A stretch of DNA of 64,000 bases from positions 194,931,325 through 194,995,324 of the forward strand of contig NC_133536.1 of the NCBI RefSeq assembly GCF_048544455.1, read 5' to 3'. Position numbers and translations under genes: made by a program. A model generated the notes under the pieces. The model was given only the letters and a program-made list of their open reading frames with translations, ran no database searches and had not been told where the DNA came from. Source of the DNA: Silene latifolia (lineage: Eukaryota; Streptophyta; Magnoliopsida; Caryophyllales; Caryophyllaceae). This document shows, piece after piece, positions 32,360 to 44,898 of this stretch (position 1 is the first letter of the stretch; each line of letters begins with the position of its first letter).

Positions 32360-33737
32360 CTTCCTCCATTCAACTCCACTCTACCTATTGGCAAAAAGCA
32401 CAAGTTTTAAGGGTAAATTAAAAAATGAATATAAGTACAAATGGAGTTGTTCCATTTACTTTATGGAATCAGAATTTGTCTAAGTATTAGTGTGTTAAAC
32501 AAACACTAATTTTCCCCCCAAAATTACAAAACTTCAAAAACCCCACCAAACACTTAATTTCCCACCATTTTCTGTCCAGTCAAGCTGTTGGAACCCACCA
32601 ACTAGGTTAGTTTTATGCATAAATTACAATCATCCTCACATTAAATTACATATTCCCTCATTCATTAGCAACACAACAAAAAAAAACTTTCTAAAATTAT
32701 TTACAGACCAATAAATTACAGTCCACTACCATTAAATTACACAAGTTTCCTAAATTATCTTCAGAGCATCAATGGGGTTCAAGTGCATGTCTGAAGAAAC
32801 GAGAACTGAAGTCGCCATCTACTTGCTTCAAAAATCAAATGACGGGCAGCTTGATCGTGGTGCAATCAAAGAGGCAGCAAACAGATTCAATGTGAGTGTA
32901 AGGACCATATCAAACATATGGAGACTTGCAAAAAAACCAAGGTTAGTAGGTGAAAAATTAGATGTCAAGAGTGGTAGAATAGGCAACAAAAACAGAAAAA
33001 GGATTTTACCAAACATTGAGCATATCAAATCACTTGATAAATCACTAAGGGACACAATGATCAGAGTTTCTGAAAATTGTGGAGTTTCAGTTGGAACGGT
33101 CCATTCATGGGTGAAAGAAGGTTTACTTAAACGTCATTCAAGCCCATTACATCCTAAACTCAGTGAGTTACACAAGGATCAAAGGCTACTTTATTCATTA
33201 AAGTCATTGGTTGTTAAACAAGTTCTTGAAGAGTTCTTAGATCTTAATAATGTTCCAGTGACTGAAATAATGTTTAATGAAATGAGCAACGTAATACACA
33301 TGGATGAGAAGTGGTTCTATATTACGGAAGACAATGAAACAGTTTACGTAGTTGAGGGGGAGGAGCTGCCTCATAGAAGCTGTCAATCAAAGAGATTCAT
33401 CACAAAAGTGATGTTCATGTGTGCAGTCAGCAGACCTATTTATGGTGAAGATGGTGAATGCATATTTGATGGTAAAATAGGCATGTTTCCATTTACTAAT
33501 CAAGTTCCAGCAGCTAGGTCAAGCAGAAATAGGCCAAGGGGTACATTAGAAACTAAGCCTATTGAGTCCATCACAAAACAAGTAGTCAAGGATTGTCTAA
33601 TTCATCAAGTAATTCCAGCAATTAAGAGTGTTTGGCCAGAAGGTCTTAGCAAGCATATTTACATACAACAAGACAATGCTAGGCCACACATCAAGAATGA
33701 TATTTGTATTTATGCAATTAGATGCATACAGAATTAA
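32360..33737 (+). mobile_element. Mariner-like transposon, 5' portion
   Basis: The left end CTTCCTCCATTCAACTCC follows TA at 32358-32359 and is a variant of the CTCCCTCC terminus that plant mariners share with Stowaway MITEs. It is followed by about 400 bp of leader and a transposase frame. No matching right terminus was found, and a copia element sits shortly downstream. It could be the kind of source that mobilises the Stowaway MITEs here, but this copy is not functional. Confidence 0.7.
32772..33737 (+). pseudogene. Plant mariner-like transposase, C-terminally truncated
   Basis: 321 residues. Helix-turn-helix regions lie at about 31-55 (IKEAANRFNVSVRTISNIW) and 96-118 (VSENCGVSVGTVHSWVKEG). 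The catalytic core shows the first Asp at 178 in IHMDEKWFY and the second at 301 in IYIQQDNARPHI. In plant mariners a third Asp follows about 39 residues after the second. Here the frame leaves the family pattern right after NARPHIKND and stops 20 residues past the second Asp, so the third catalytic residue and the C-terminus are missing. The family normally cuts and pastes at TA sites. The first 300 residues are intact, so the loss seems recent, or the copy was truncated by an unrelated 3' sequence. Confidence 0.85.
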
Positions 33738-33891
33738 AGATGGTGATTCACAAAAATTAGCGATAATATAAGGTGCACATGTAATGGTACACAGTTTTGT
33801 ATCATCCCCTCACATAGACAATGCTTATGTTATAGGTCTATGTAATGGAAGCATAATTTTTACAGATGAAATTACTAAAATCGGTTTAGTA
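33738..33891 (+). other. Unrecognised sequence fused to the mariner 3' side
   Basis: About 150 bp that does not continue the mariner transposase. In the frame starting MQLDAYRIKDGDSQKLA, at about 33705, it reads mostly open with one internal stop (also HVMVHSFVSSPHIDNAYVIGLCNGSIIFTDE), which suggests a coding origin. I do not recognise the family. A copia insertion separates it from 39141 onward. Confidence 0.35.
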
Positions 33892-33896
33892 TTATC

Positions 33897-34155
33897 TAAT
33901 AGAATTGATATTGAGAATGAATAGGAAAGATCTTATTGATATTGACCAACGTACAAATACAAGAGATATATCATCCTATTTATATAAAAGAATCAAGCTA
34001 AGACAGGAATATACACAGAGGAAATAATATATGGAAAATGATTATATTTCCATGTATAGAAATATTGAGCAGAGATTGTGCAACAGTCATATTTCCAACG
34101 GCTCTTTGATGATATGAGAGCAACGGTTCTGCGGAGATCACCGACTCTGTTATTA
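33897..34155 (-). repeat. 3' LTR of the 5.2-kb copia
   Basis: Adjoins the polypurine tract (CCCCCCCTCAA on the plus strand at 34156). Nearly identical to 38876-39135. Confidence 0.88.
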
Positions 34156-34159
34156 CCCC

Positions 34160-37100
34160 CCCTCAAGTTGGTGCGTGGAGGTCGGTAACGCCCAACTTGG
34201 ATAAAAGATCTTCAAAAGAGGCACGTCCGAGGGCTTTGGTGAGAATATCGGCGCGTTGGTTTTTGGTGTGGATATAGCTTGTAAGAAGAACACCCTTTTT
34301 TATTTCGTCGCGCACAAAATGATAGTCAACCTCTATATGTTTGGTGCGAGCATGAAAGACGGGATTTTTTGCAATGTGGAGGGCGGATTGATTGTCGCAC
34401 ATGAGACTAATTGGCTTCGTTTGTGATATGCCGAGGAAGGAGATAAGACCTTTGAGCCATTTGAGTTCGCAAGTAGTGTATGCCATGGCCTTATATTCGG
34501 CTTCTGTCGAGGATACGAGACCGTCGTCTGTTTTTTCGTTTTCCAAGAAATAGGTGACAATCCTAGATAAACTAGGTACCCCGTAAGAGACCGTCGAGTA
34601 GTTGGGCAGGTGGCATAGTCGGAATCGCAATAGGCATTAAGCGATAAATCAGAGTCCGATTTAAACAGGAGACCTTGACCCGATGAATTTTTTAGATACC
34701 GTACCACTTGTAGTCCGGCTTTCCAATGATCGGTGTTAGGAGCATGCATAAATTGGGCCAAAGTATGGACCGAATAGGATAGCTCAGGCCGAGTGATTGT
34801 GAGATAAACGAGACGGCCAACCAATCTTCGATACGGTTGTGGGTCTTTGAGCAGCGGGGCAGTGGATAGGCCCAATTGATGGTTGGGTTCCATAGGGACG
34901 CTCTGTGGCCGTGACCCAAGAAGACCCGTGTCACTAATTATGTCGAGTGTGTATTTTCGTTGGGAGACAAATAGGCTCGTAGAATTTCGGGCTATTTCGA
35001 GGCCAAGGAAATACTTGAGATTCCCAAGGTCCTTCATATGGAAACATGTAGACAAATAATGCTTAAATTTAGTAATCGTGGTAAGGTCATTACCGCAAAT
35101 GACGAGGTCGTCGACGTAAACGAGGACATGAACTTCCGTTTGGTTGATAGATAACGAGAATAGCGAGTGATAATACGGGCAATGTTTGAACCCATAGTTG
35201 GTGAGGGCAGCGGCCAACTTAGCGTACCAGCACCGTGGGGCCTGTTTGAGCCCGTATAAAGATTTGTGTAGGCAACATACTTTGCCGTTGGTGGAGGTAT
35301 TGAAGCCCGGAGGAGGGCGCATATATACTTTCTCGTCTAAGTCCCCGTGAAGAAAGGCGTTATGGACATCCATTTGATGGAAAGTCCATTTCTTTGCGGC
35401 AACGATGGCAAGTAAGGTGTGAACCGTGACTAGTTTCACGGTAGGTGCAAAAGTCTCATTGTAATCAATGCCTTCAACCTGTCGGTTGCCCATGACGACC
35501 AAGCGAGCTTTATAACGTTCAATACTACCGTCAGCATTGTATTTGATTTTGTACACCCATTTAGAGCCAATGGGTTTCTTATTGGGTGGTAAATCCTCGA
35601 GAGTCCAAGTATTGTTCCTTTCGAGAGCTTCTATCTCGAGTTTCATAGCCTTTTTCCATTGTTCGTCCTGCATAGCTTCATTAAAACTACGAGGCTCGTG
35701 ATTTTTAGTCACGACCGTCAAGAAAACTTGATGGTTTGGAGAAAACTTATTGCAATTAATATAGTCCGAGATAGGGAAATGTGTACCTGAGGAGGTGCTT
35801 TATGCGGTAATAGCATGCGTCGAGGGACGCGTAGTTTTGACAACGAAGTCTTTAAGGGTCGAATTCGGGAACTTCGTGCGATGGCCACGACCCATGGCTT
35901 CGAGATCAGGTTGTGACTCGGTTGTGGGCTGCTCGTTGAGTGGAGTGTCGGGAGGAGTCGTGGAGGTAGTCTCGGTAGTGGCCGGGGTGGAAGTGGAGGC
36001 TGTGGTGGGGTCGGGTGTGGGTTTGGTGGTGGGATGGGGAACAAGGATGGCGTTGTCGTCACTTATAAGATCATCAAGAAAAGGAGTGGTTGTATCATTG
36101 TCGTGAAAGTTAAGGTTTTGGTATGGGAAATTGTCCTCCACAAATACAACATCGCGGGAATCAAAATAGGTTCCTGTGTCGAGGTCGTAGAGGCGCCAAC
36201 CTTTTTTTCCAAAAGGATAGCCGATGAATATGCATTTACGGCTGCGAGGGGCGAATTTGTCACGACTTCGATTTATAGTTTTTACGTAACAAAGACAACT
36301 AAAAATGCGAAGTTGATCCATGGGAGGAGGTTTGTTAAATAAGAGTTCGTATGGGGTTTTACCACTAAGGAGTTTGGAGGGGGTTCGATTAATTAGATAA
36401 ACGGCTGTTAAAACACACTCCCCCCAAAATAAGACGGGTAGGCAAGCTTGAAAAAGAAGAGCGCGAGCCACATTTAAAATATGTCTGTGTTTCCGTTCAA
36501 CTCGCCCATTTTGCTGTGGGGTGTCAACATTGGATGTTTGAAAGAGGACCCCATTTTCATTAAAAAAGGATGACAAACACGAAAATTCGGAGCCGTTGTC
36601 CGTGCGTAAGTATTTAATTTTTTTTGTTAAATTGACGCTCAATCATAGCAAAAAAATTTAATATTTTTTAACGAGTGTCGCTTTTATGTCGCAATAAATA
36701 GACCCAAGTTGATCGGGAAAAGTCATCCACAATGGTAAGAAAATAGGTAGACCCACATGACCCGTTTTCAGAATAGGGACCCCAAAGGTCACAATGGATT
36801 AAATCAAAAATAGCTAAAGCCTTATTAGTACTTAAAGGAAAAGGAGTTCGAGTTTGTTTTGCACGAAGGCAAATTTCACATGTTTTACTATGAAATAAAG
36901 AAATAGAACGAGAGTCATAATTTGAAATAGAAAGAAAATGATTTATTTCGGAAGAAGGATGCCCCAACCTCCGATGCCATAGTTCGTTTTGATCGACGGA
37001 GCTCACCATAAATCTTTTGGCCTCATGGCTTTGGACTTCGTGCAAGTAGTATAATCCCTCGCGCTGTTTACCTGCACCAATCACCCTCCTCGAGGAACGG

Positions 37101-38590
37101 TCATGTATTAAACACAATTTTTGAGAAAATTGAATTATTAGGCTATCATCGAGAAGAAGGCTAGAGACAGAGATTAAGTGGCAATTGAGATTGGCTGCAA
37201 ACAAGGCATTTTTTAAAACAAGACGGGGGGATAAGACGATATCCCCGCAATTAGTGGCCCGAGTTTGATCTCCATTCGGTAATCCCACCGAAAGAGGAGA
37301 TATAGGTCGTAAATTAGTGAAATGTGATAGGCACCTCGACATGTGGTGGGATGCCCCCGTGTCAATTATCCAAGAAATAATAGGAACATTACCGTTTAGT
37401 TGTTCGGGAGCGGCTGATTTGTGAGACCTTAGTAATTTATATAGTATAGCAAGTTCCTCTGGATTGAGGTTATTGACATCAATATGATCAAAAGTTGGAG
37501 CAGTCGAGGATGACGACGGAGTTTGAGTAACCATATGAGCACGAGGAGCAGCCTGTCTTTTGGATTTATGTTTTTCGTCCGGTATATAAATAGCTTGACA
37601 GAGGTCAGTGGCATCGGGGGGAAGGATGATACGGTCACGAGGTCTCGTCCCCCACCAATCAGGAAAATTTCCTGTGACCTGAAAGCAGCTTTTGAATGAG
37701 TGCTCGGGTCTCTTGCACGTAAGGCAAGTCTGTTTTACAGGAACCGGGTTCGGAGCAGGGGTCAAGGAACCCCCCTGCATTCGTTTGTCCCCTGTTTACA
37801 CTAGTCCCCCCTGAATTTTGATAGCCATAGGGTGTGGTAGTCACCGCATAGATCATGGGTTCGGGTTGGGGAATGGGGTTCGAATTTTGAAGAGTGTTAC
37901 GCATACCTTCTTCATGTTGAAGACGACTATAAATTTGATTCAAAGACGGTAGAGGATCGGTGCCTAAAATATGAGAACGAAGAACACCATACCTAGCATC
38001 GAGACCCATGAGGAAAGAGCGTACCCGTTTCTTATCCCGACGGATGTCCAAGTGTGCTTTCAGATTACAGGAGCATGGGTTGCAGTCGCATGTCGGCAAG
38101 GCATCGCTTTCTAATAGATCGTCCCATAATTTTTTGATGCGGCCAAAGTAAGACATAATTGTCTCAGTTGGTCCCTGTTTACAAGCAATAATATCACTTT
38201 CTAATTGAAATATTTGAGCATCATTTACCAGGATGAAACGGTGCTTGATGTGGAGTAGCAACTGCGTGGCTTCCTCCGGCAGGCTGATCGATGTTCGGAG
38301 GTCCGGTTCTATGGAATTGTAAATCCACATACAAACCAAGGCATTAGCAGAGCGCCAAGACTTGTAATCGGAATCAGAGGGATCGGGTTTGGAGATGGTG
38401 CCATCAACATAATCGAGTTTTCCTTTTGCAAGGAGAGCGAGACGGAGGGTACGGCACCATTCGTCGTAGTTTTTGCCATTGAGCAATGTTTGTGTGATTC
38501 GTGCTCCGGGATTTTCGACCGGAACAATCGAGAAAGAAGCGGTATTCTTGGATTCAGGAATCGAATTTGCAGAATCGGTCGCCATTTGAG
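34160..38590 (-). pseudogene. gag-pol region of the 5.2-kb copia
   Basis: Domains in transcription order: gag with a UBN2-type core and zinc knuckle; aspartic protease; GAG-pre-integrase with LWHRRLGHPSSE; integrase core; reverse transcriptase with YVDDLVI; RNase H with the STEAEYKAM motif. All main copia parts are present in order. The reading frame is broken in a few places, so this copy is unlikely to make a full polyprotein. Confidence 0.85.
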
Positions 38591-38875
38591 ACGATTAAGA
38601 TTGACGGCGTGTTCGAAGGTTTAGGATCGATTAAAACCTATAACCATGATAGATGAACCAACTCAACCAAAACCTTAAGGTGATGGTTGAGGCCCAACTA
38701 TTATAATTATTCCTATTACGCACTCTCACTCAAATGCCCGTTGGGCTTGAAGAGTGGTTAGTTGTGCACCGGCTCCCCCGTACCAAGTGCTGGGTTTCCA
38801 CTTCGAATTTTTGAGGAGTTTTGAGGTTGTCAGGATTTGAACCTGTGACCTTCGGTCACACTGGCTCTGATACCA

Positions 38876-39135
38876 TGATAGAATTGATATTGAGAATGAA
38901 TAGGAAAGATCTTATTGATATTGACCAACGTACAAATACAAGAGATATATCATCCTATTTATACAAAAGAATCAAGCTAAGACAGGAATATACACAGAGG
39001 AAATAATATATGGAAAATGATTATATTTTCCATGTATAGAAATATTGAGCAGAGATTGTGCAACAGTCATATTTCCAACGGCTCTTTGATGATATGAGAG
39101 CAACGGTTCTGCGGAGATCACCGACTCTGTTATTA
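38876..39135 (-). repeat. 5' LTR of the 5.2-kb copia
   Basis: Lies next to the primer-binding site (GGCTCTGATACCA on the plus strand). The outer end ...CTCTGTTATTA is followed by the duplicated TTATC. Confidence 0.88.
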
Positions 39136-39140
39136 TTATC

Positions 39141-39772
39141 TCATTTTCCTATTACAAAACATTACTGTCTATGACATTTCGCGTAACAAACTAGTGATAT
39201 TGTATAGTAGTAGTATGTTATTTATCAAAAGTGACATTTTGCAAAAGTTGTCACTAATGCGAATATAATGTTGACAGAATTTAAACTCAGGTTATGAGTA
39301 CCAAGTCATGAATAGTTGCTTCGTATTGCGATTGTATAGGTTAAGAAACCTTGAATTTGTAGGAGCAGGACAGGACAATCTCCATGGAATCATAGCAAGT
39401 GAAAACAAAGCAATCTCAAAGGAGTCAAAAATGTCAGAAGTGATCCAAACAAAAGAGGACGGTCAAACCAATAATACACAATCATGGATTACGTAATGTA
39501 GCTCCTCATGTGAAAATGTTGATCACTGAAGACAGTCTCAGGCTATTTGGCCATGTGTGTTGCCAAATCAATTTGAATGATGTATGCATTTTTCAATACT
39601 TTTTAACAAGTGTAAGGATAGCCACATAATGAAGGGCTTGTTTACATAATGACATATGATAAGCATTACACAAGGTTACCTAACTGTCTCTAGGTAAGGT
39701 TACAATTTCAACTTGTGTTTTATTGGTCACGGGTATACATTTTCAATAATAATCCATGTATACGGACTCTTA
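39141..39772. other. Spacer, nothing recognised
   Basis: About 630 bp continuing the sequence interrupted by the copia element. One frame of 62 codons (39308-39496) has no recognisable motif and is probably chance. No mariner right terminus was found here. Confidence 0.4.
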
Positions 39773-39780
39773 CCCGTGAT

Positions 39781-40156
39781 TAGAGCTGACCATCAGCACG
39801 GGCCGACTCGGCTCGGCCCGGCCCGCCCTAGCCCGTTATTTTATGTAACCCGGTCCGGCTCGGCCTTAGCCCGCCGTTAACCCTGGCCTGGTCCGGGTCC
39901 TGAAATTCCAGTTCGGCCCGGCCTTGGCCCGCCATTTTAGCAAAAATAAAAAATAAAAAAATAAAATGGTAAGGCCCGCCAACCCGTCCCGCCCTTAGCC
40001 CGCCTCTGGTCCTGGCCCGGGTCAAGCATATCTCAGCCCGGCCCGGCTCGACCAAGCACGTCCCTTCCCCTGGCCTGGCCCGGGTTTGAACACGAGAGCC
40101 CAGCCCACTCCCTAGCCAGCCCGACCCGGCTCTAGCCCGGCCCGAGTACAGGTCTA
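39781..40156. mobile_element. hAT-type MITE, GGCCCG-rich
   Basis: The left end TAGAGCTGACCATCAGC and the right end read inward TAGACCTGTACTCGGGCC are flanked by the exact 8-bp repeat CCCGTGAT at 39773-39780 and 40157-40164. It is packed with GGCCCG/CGGCCC words around an A+T-rich centre, the same architecture as 34-695. The 120-codon frame inside is a by-product of the repeats. Confidence 0.85.
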
Positions 40157-40164
40157 CCCGTGAT

Positions 40165-41979
40165 ATATTTCTTCTTGATAAATTGTGCATGTCGTGAATG
40201 AAATTTTTTAGTGCATCAACTTATGTTTATGAAACCCGGTGACATTAGATTATTGTTGAAGGCTCAAGTATGAGTTTCGAAAAAAACATTTATATTTTTA
40301 CAAATTTAAAATAATATATTAGAAATTAAGAAAAAGTCTTAAATCGAGAATTCCACATATATAAGAGAAATAATTTATCGCGGAGTATAGAGCAAATAAG
40401 AAAATTAATGATGGGAGAGATTTCAAAATTGAGACCACACTTCCTAATGCTTAGAATGACGTTAATGTATTCTGCATAGGGCTATAAATATACGAGTCGG
40501 CTCGTGGAGCTTAGATCAGGTCGTTGACACCCCTAATTCTACATTTCCTACAAACACAAATGACAAAGCAAACTCCATGATTGTCCATCTAAGCTAAGGG
40601 TGCACGCCTTGGAATAAGTTGCGAATATCATCAAAATATACTTTATTTGAAGCTTGGACACATCAATCAAAAAGAAAAGTTTGGTGTCTCATAGATGCTA
40701 CTTTGTTATACAGTATATAAAAGCCAAAATACTTTGTACTGGTCTTCTAATTCAATGACCTCCATATCTTGGAATATGCATTAAATAATTATAGTGAAAG
40801 ACAATATGATTGTTTATTTGTTTATGTATAGTTCTATGAACATTAAATTTTTCATTTGTTTGGCCTTGGATGATTGTTATTCTTGTATTAGTTGCGTTTT
40901 GTGGTATGCACACCATACTTTTCCATGTGAGGACATGTGAGTCTTACCATCTATCAACAACATACTACCATACGGTCCTAACTTTTAATTATCAACAATA
41001 CACCCAACGATTATTATAGGTAACTTTGGTATGCAAATGTATAGCTCTTGATTTCCAAAGTCCAATTCTTCATCCCCTATTTACTAAATGAATAAGTCGT
41101 TCTACGTTTTTTCCCGCCTAACTATATTATCTTCTATTTGGGCCTTTAATTTTACATTCTACCAAGCACACTATGGGCCAAATCTGCAGGCTCAAAAAAT
41201 AAAATAAAAAATATAATGTAAACTGGATGAATCATCAATCATTGCTATAATTAAATTATCTCATCCCCTTATATAATATAAGAGAATAAAATTCTCCAAG
41301 ATTCTCCCTCCAAAAGCATCAAGTTAAATAAGGAAACGAAAAGACTTATTCATTACATTATTATCATTTCATCAAAATATAATCTTTTAATCAAATAATA
41401 ATATTTTCATTAAAATCTAAATTACAATCTTTTAATTAAACTAAGATAAATTTGCTATAATTTTATAAACTATAAATTTCTAAGTTTTTATTGTTGTTAT
41501 TATTAGTATTAGAGAATGACCTAACACGGATATTATTAGTTTCGTAAAAAAGAAAGATTATTAAAATAAATTGAGAAAAATTATAAATTGTAATCATTAG
41601 TTTTATGGTAAAGAAAAAATAGATTTTTTTCCAGTAAATATACATTTAATAACTTTAATCTTCTTGATTAGTTCATAGTTCAATTTTTTTTCTCATATCG
41701 AAAAGTGAGGCGTATGATAAATTACTCATGAGTCAATTCAAAATACAAATAATAACTAAAAATAAAATCTCTATATATGCCACACGTGTGCGGGATCTAC
41801 ACTAGTTTGTATCATTTGTTTACTCTCACTAGTCTTGCCTTGTCATGGTACGAGTTTTTTTTTCTTGTGAGAGTGAAAAAGGTTGCTCGCTTAAGTCTTA
41901 GACATAGGTATAGCATGAACAATCCTAATAATATTACATTCAATATCTAAGAGAAAAGTAAACCATAAATCTAATAAAA
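40165..41979. other. A+T-rich spacer with minor repeat traces
   Basis: About 1.8 kb without a gene. At about 41070-41115 the words CCTATTTACTAAATGAATAA and TTTTCCCGCCTAA repeat, in reverse, those at about 3771-3813. They probably belong to an unnamed repeat. GACACCCCTAA near 40530 resembles a hAT end without a partner. Confidence 0.45.
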
Positions 41980-44710
41980 CTAACACCGTCTCATGACAAA
42001 AGAAACGACTGATGCAAAGCTGGTAAGATGAGGTAGGAAGGCCAAATCATCAGCAATACTATCAACTTCCATAAGCCAACGAGACGAGCTAGGTGCACTT
42101 ACGCCACAAGAGTGTAGAAATAAAGAAAGGAGGAAGAGCAAGTTGAAGCAGCTTGTCTTTAATTGAGAAGAATCTCCTACACCGTGGTGATCGGCCCAAA
42201 TAGTCCAAAGACCAACAACCCAAGGAAGCAAGTAAGGTGATAAGAAAGGCAAAAAAAAGGTCCCCGGCCAACCTTACACCAATTACTACCAACAACACCA
42301 TTGAAAGGCCATTATTCCATATAACATAACTAATTCTATTGGAGAGTCTCCCATAAAGGAATTATTTGTAAAAACATGACGGAAATAAAGCTAAACGAAG
42401 GCATTGAAATTGGAGGAGATCACCGCAACCGACACACCCAAAACCACGGACCACCTCATATCGACACAACCAGACACGCCATCTTCGTACTGATTAACGC
42501 AGAAGACCAATTAAAAACCAAGAAGAACAGAGGAGGGATGAGAACCGCCTTCCAAACAACTATAACAAGAAAAAAAAACAACAGCTACAAAAGACGCACC
42601 CAACAACCAAATGAACTGAAAAAGGACCTATCGTCAAAGCTCGACCGAACCCAAACAAACCAACACTCAAGGGGACATGCAAGACCGAAAAAAATACTCG
42701 TTTCACCAAACGACACCTCCCAGAACCACCGCCTCACATGCAACAAGACCAAGCTAAAAGATGACACGGACAAACACTAGTAATAAAGTAAAAAGGACCG
42801 ATTGATGGGGGGAATGAGAGGATCACCAAATATGACCCAAAATACGATCACATAGTATAACATCACCGCAACCAGAATGGGCTGTACTCATCGACACATA
42901 CAGACAAACCAAGAACAAGGAAGCCAAACAAGCGGTGGTGGCAATGCGGGGATCACCACTAGGTTGGAATTCTGACCAATGGTGACATGACAAGGGAACG
43001 GAGGGACGGGAAAGTCAAAGGGTGTAACGCCCCAAAAAACAAGCAGGGAGTTCAAAATAGCTCTTTTTATTAACAAAAGACATTAGCGGAAATATAGGGC
43101 GTCACCGCCGTATCCCCCTTCGGAGAATACAAGGCTTTTACAATAAAATAAATACACTTATAAGACTAAAATTAAAACTCTATAATTATAAACTATACAT
43201 CTTATAAGTATTATCTTCTACATGAAATTCCCCACACTTGGCCTTCCAGGATACTTGTACCTGAAAAAGAGTGAGAGTAACGGAATCAGCCAACCACAGG
43301 TTGAGTATAACTCCAGTTCCCTCCACCGGCTTATGTCATATCCTTTATTCAATCATAATTCACCTTATTACTATATATCACCCAATAAAATAACCTACCA
43401 AAATATAGTATTCCCTGTCAGGGATCAATCTGGTATCCCAAAAACATCATATGACTATCATACCAACATGATATATATTCATATGACACTAATGTCGGTA
43501 TACCATTACTGAAGAAAATAGACATTACGTATTTCTTATGGGCCAACGCTCCTTTTTAACATGGAGTCAACGCCCTCTTATAGTTTATATGGAGTCAATG
43601 CTCTTGGAGCTAACGTCTCTGATACCAACGTTGCCCCTTTAATTTATATGGAGCCAACACTTCTAATGTGTACACAGTTTCGGTTTTCCAAATAATGTCA
43701 TCTCAAACCAATAATCGTATCCCGAATGTTATAATTGGCCAATTATGCCATATAACCACGGTGCAAACATGACAACCACTATGACATATAAAACATAAAT
43801 ATAACATGGGACGGTATAAAAATCATAAGATGAAATTAACAAATAAATTAATATAACCGATTATTTCTAATATCTTATTCAAATGTAAACAATTACTTAT
43901 ATCGACGAAGGGTCCTGAAATCATACCGATATACAGATTAGTAGAGATAGACGAAGTAAGGAAAACATATGGATTATGTAATTTTCTCGTCGCCCCCCAC
44001 CCCCCCGCCCCCTCTTTTTTTTTTCAACCTTGAATGCCATGCTTTTATAGCCAAATATATGTCGGCTAATCACTTAGTGCTCAAGACCATTTTTGCTTCT
44101 TCTTTCTTAATTATTAAGAAATGTAAACTTGCATAAATCCTACTATTAGATAAATACGACAACAATTAACCTTATCTAAAATTATAAATATCTTAACTAA
44201 ATATCATTATTATAATATTCTAAACTATCAAGTAAAATATATATTTTCCGGGTATTACAAAGGGTTAGATGCATGCAAAGCCAACCATAAAGAACAACCA
44301 CCAACACAAACCACCCATCTTAGTGATTGACGACTCAAGACAGACCGGACATACCAGGCGGAAAAATATGAGACAAAAAAGACGATGACCATAGACAACA
44401 AGCGACCACAATCAGGACAACATCAAATTGCGGAGAACGACATGCAGCTCAGAATCTTGTAGGAAGACGAGAGGAAGCACTCGATCCCATCGACAAAAGA
44501 AAAATTGGTATAATGAATTAATCAGATAAGGTAATGGTGATTCGTCGGAGATGAGCGCAGTCAAAGCCTGATAGCCTCTTCTCCGGCGATAGACAGTGAG
44601 ATATAGGGTAGAAGATGTAAGGGTGGCAGCGGCGGTGGTACAATAAAAAAGAGGGCTTTCTTTTGGGGGTTTTTAGAGAGGATTTTGATTTTAGAGAGAG
44701 AAAGTTGGGC
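41980..44710 (-). other. Unrecognised transcript-like sequence split by a solo LTR
   Basis: Outside the solo LTR, this stretch is less A+T-rich than its surroundings and reads gene-like on the minus strand. It has a leader-like start near 44700 (CTCTCTCTAAAATCAAAATCC, then CCGCCGCTGCCACCC) and a possible short C-terminal frame near 41985-42080 (MEVDSIADDLAFLPHLTS). Frames are short and no domain is recognisable. It could be a decayed LINE, a captured gene or an old pseudogene. Confidence 0.3.
43023..44259 (+). mobile_element. Solo LTR, about 1.24 kb
   Basis: Begins TGTAACGCCCCAAAA and ends GGGTATTACA, with the exact 5-bp duplication AAGGG at 43018-43022 and 44260-44264. There is no internal retrotransposon sequence, so it is the product of LTR-LTR recombination. 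The TGTAACGCCCC...GGGTATTACA ends are common in plant LTR retrotransposons, often Gypsy; family not determined. A C-run (CCCCCCACCCCCCCGCCCCC) and a T-run lie near 43995. Confidence 0.85.
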
Positions 44711-44898
44711 AAATCTTTAATATTTGTGATGGTAGGAGGTATTATAACCATAAACCATTAATAGTAAGTAATTGATTAGAACGAAAACCGTATACGTGAA
44801 TAACAAGTCCAATTTGTTTCCCTTTCCCAAAAATTAATAGCGAAACAAGAAATGAATAGTGTCTAATTGTCTTTTATCTTTAGTTATATCTAGACTTT

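Larger units (their letters stand above)
33897..39135 (-). mobile_element. Ty1/copia retrotransposon, 5.2 kb, recent
   Basis: LTRs of about 260 bp bound it, and the 5-bp duplication TTATC lies at 33892-33896 and 39136-39140. It reads leftward: primer-binding site for tRNA-Met (38864-38875), gag (about 37.7-38.6 kb, opening LNGKNYDEWCRTLRLAL), zinc knuckle CLTCKRPEHSFKSC, protease WIIDTGASHHMSR, integrase (IHCDLWGPY, LRTDNGSEF), reverse transcriptase (KARLVVMGNRQ, LVYVDDLVICG), RNase H (CDSDYATC, ADILTKAL), then a polypurine tract beside the left LTR. The LTRs differ at only about three places, so insertion was recent. The coding part is broken a few times. Short LTRs suggest an Ale/Retrofit-like lineage, unverified. 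Confidence 0.92.

Noticed and set aside
32772-33737. Functional domesticated transposase gene
   Set aside because: The third catalytic Asp and C-terminus are missing and there is no sign of conservation or a host promoter; kept as a finding only.
42376-42780. A 134-codon frame as a real gene
   Set aside because: Composition is biased to Lys, Thr, Asn and His with no motif, and an equally open antisense frame exists; treated as non-coding.
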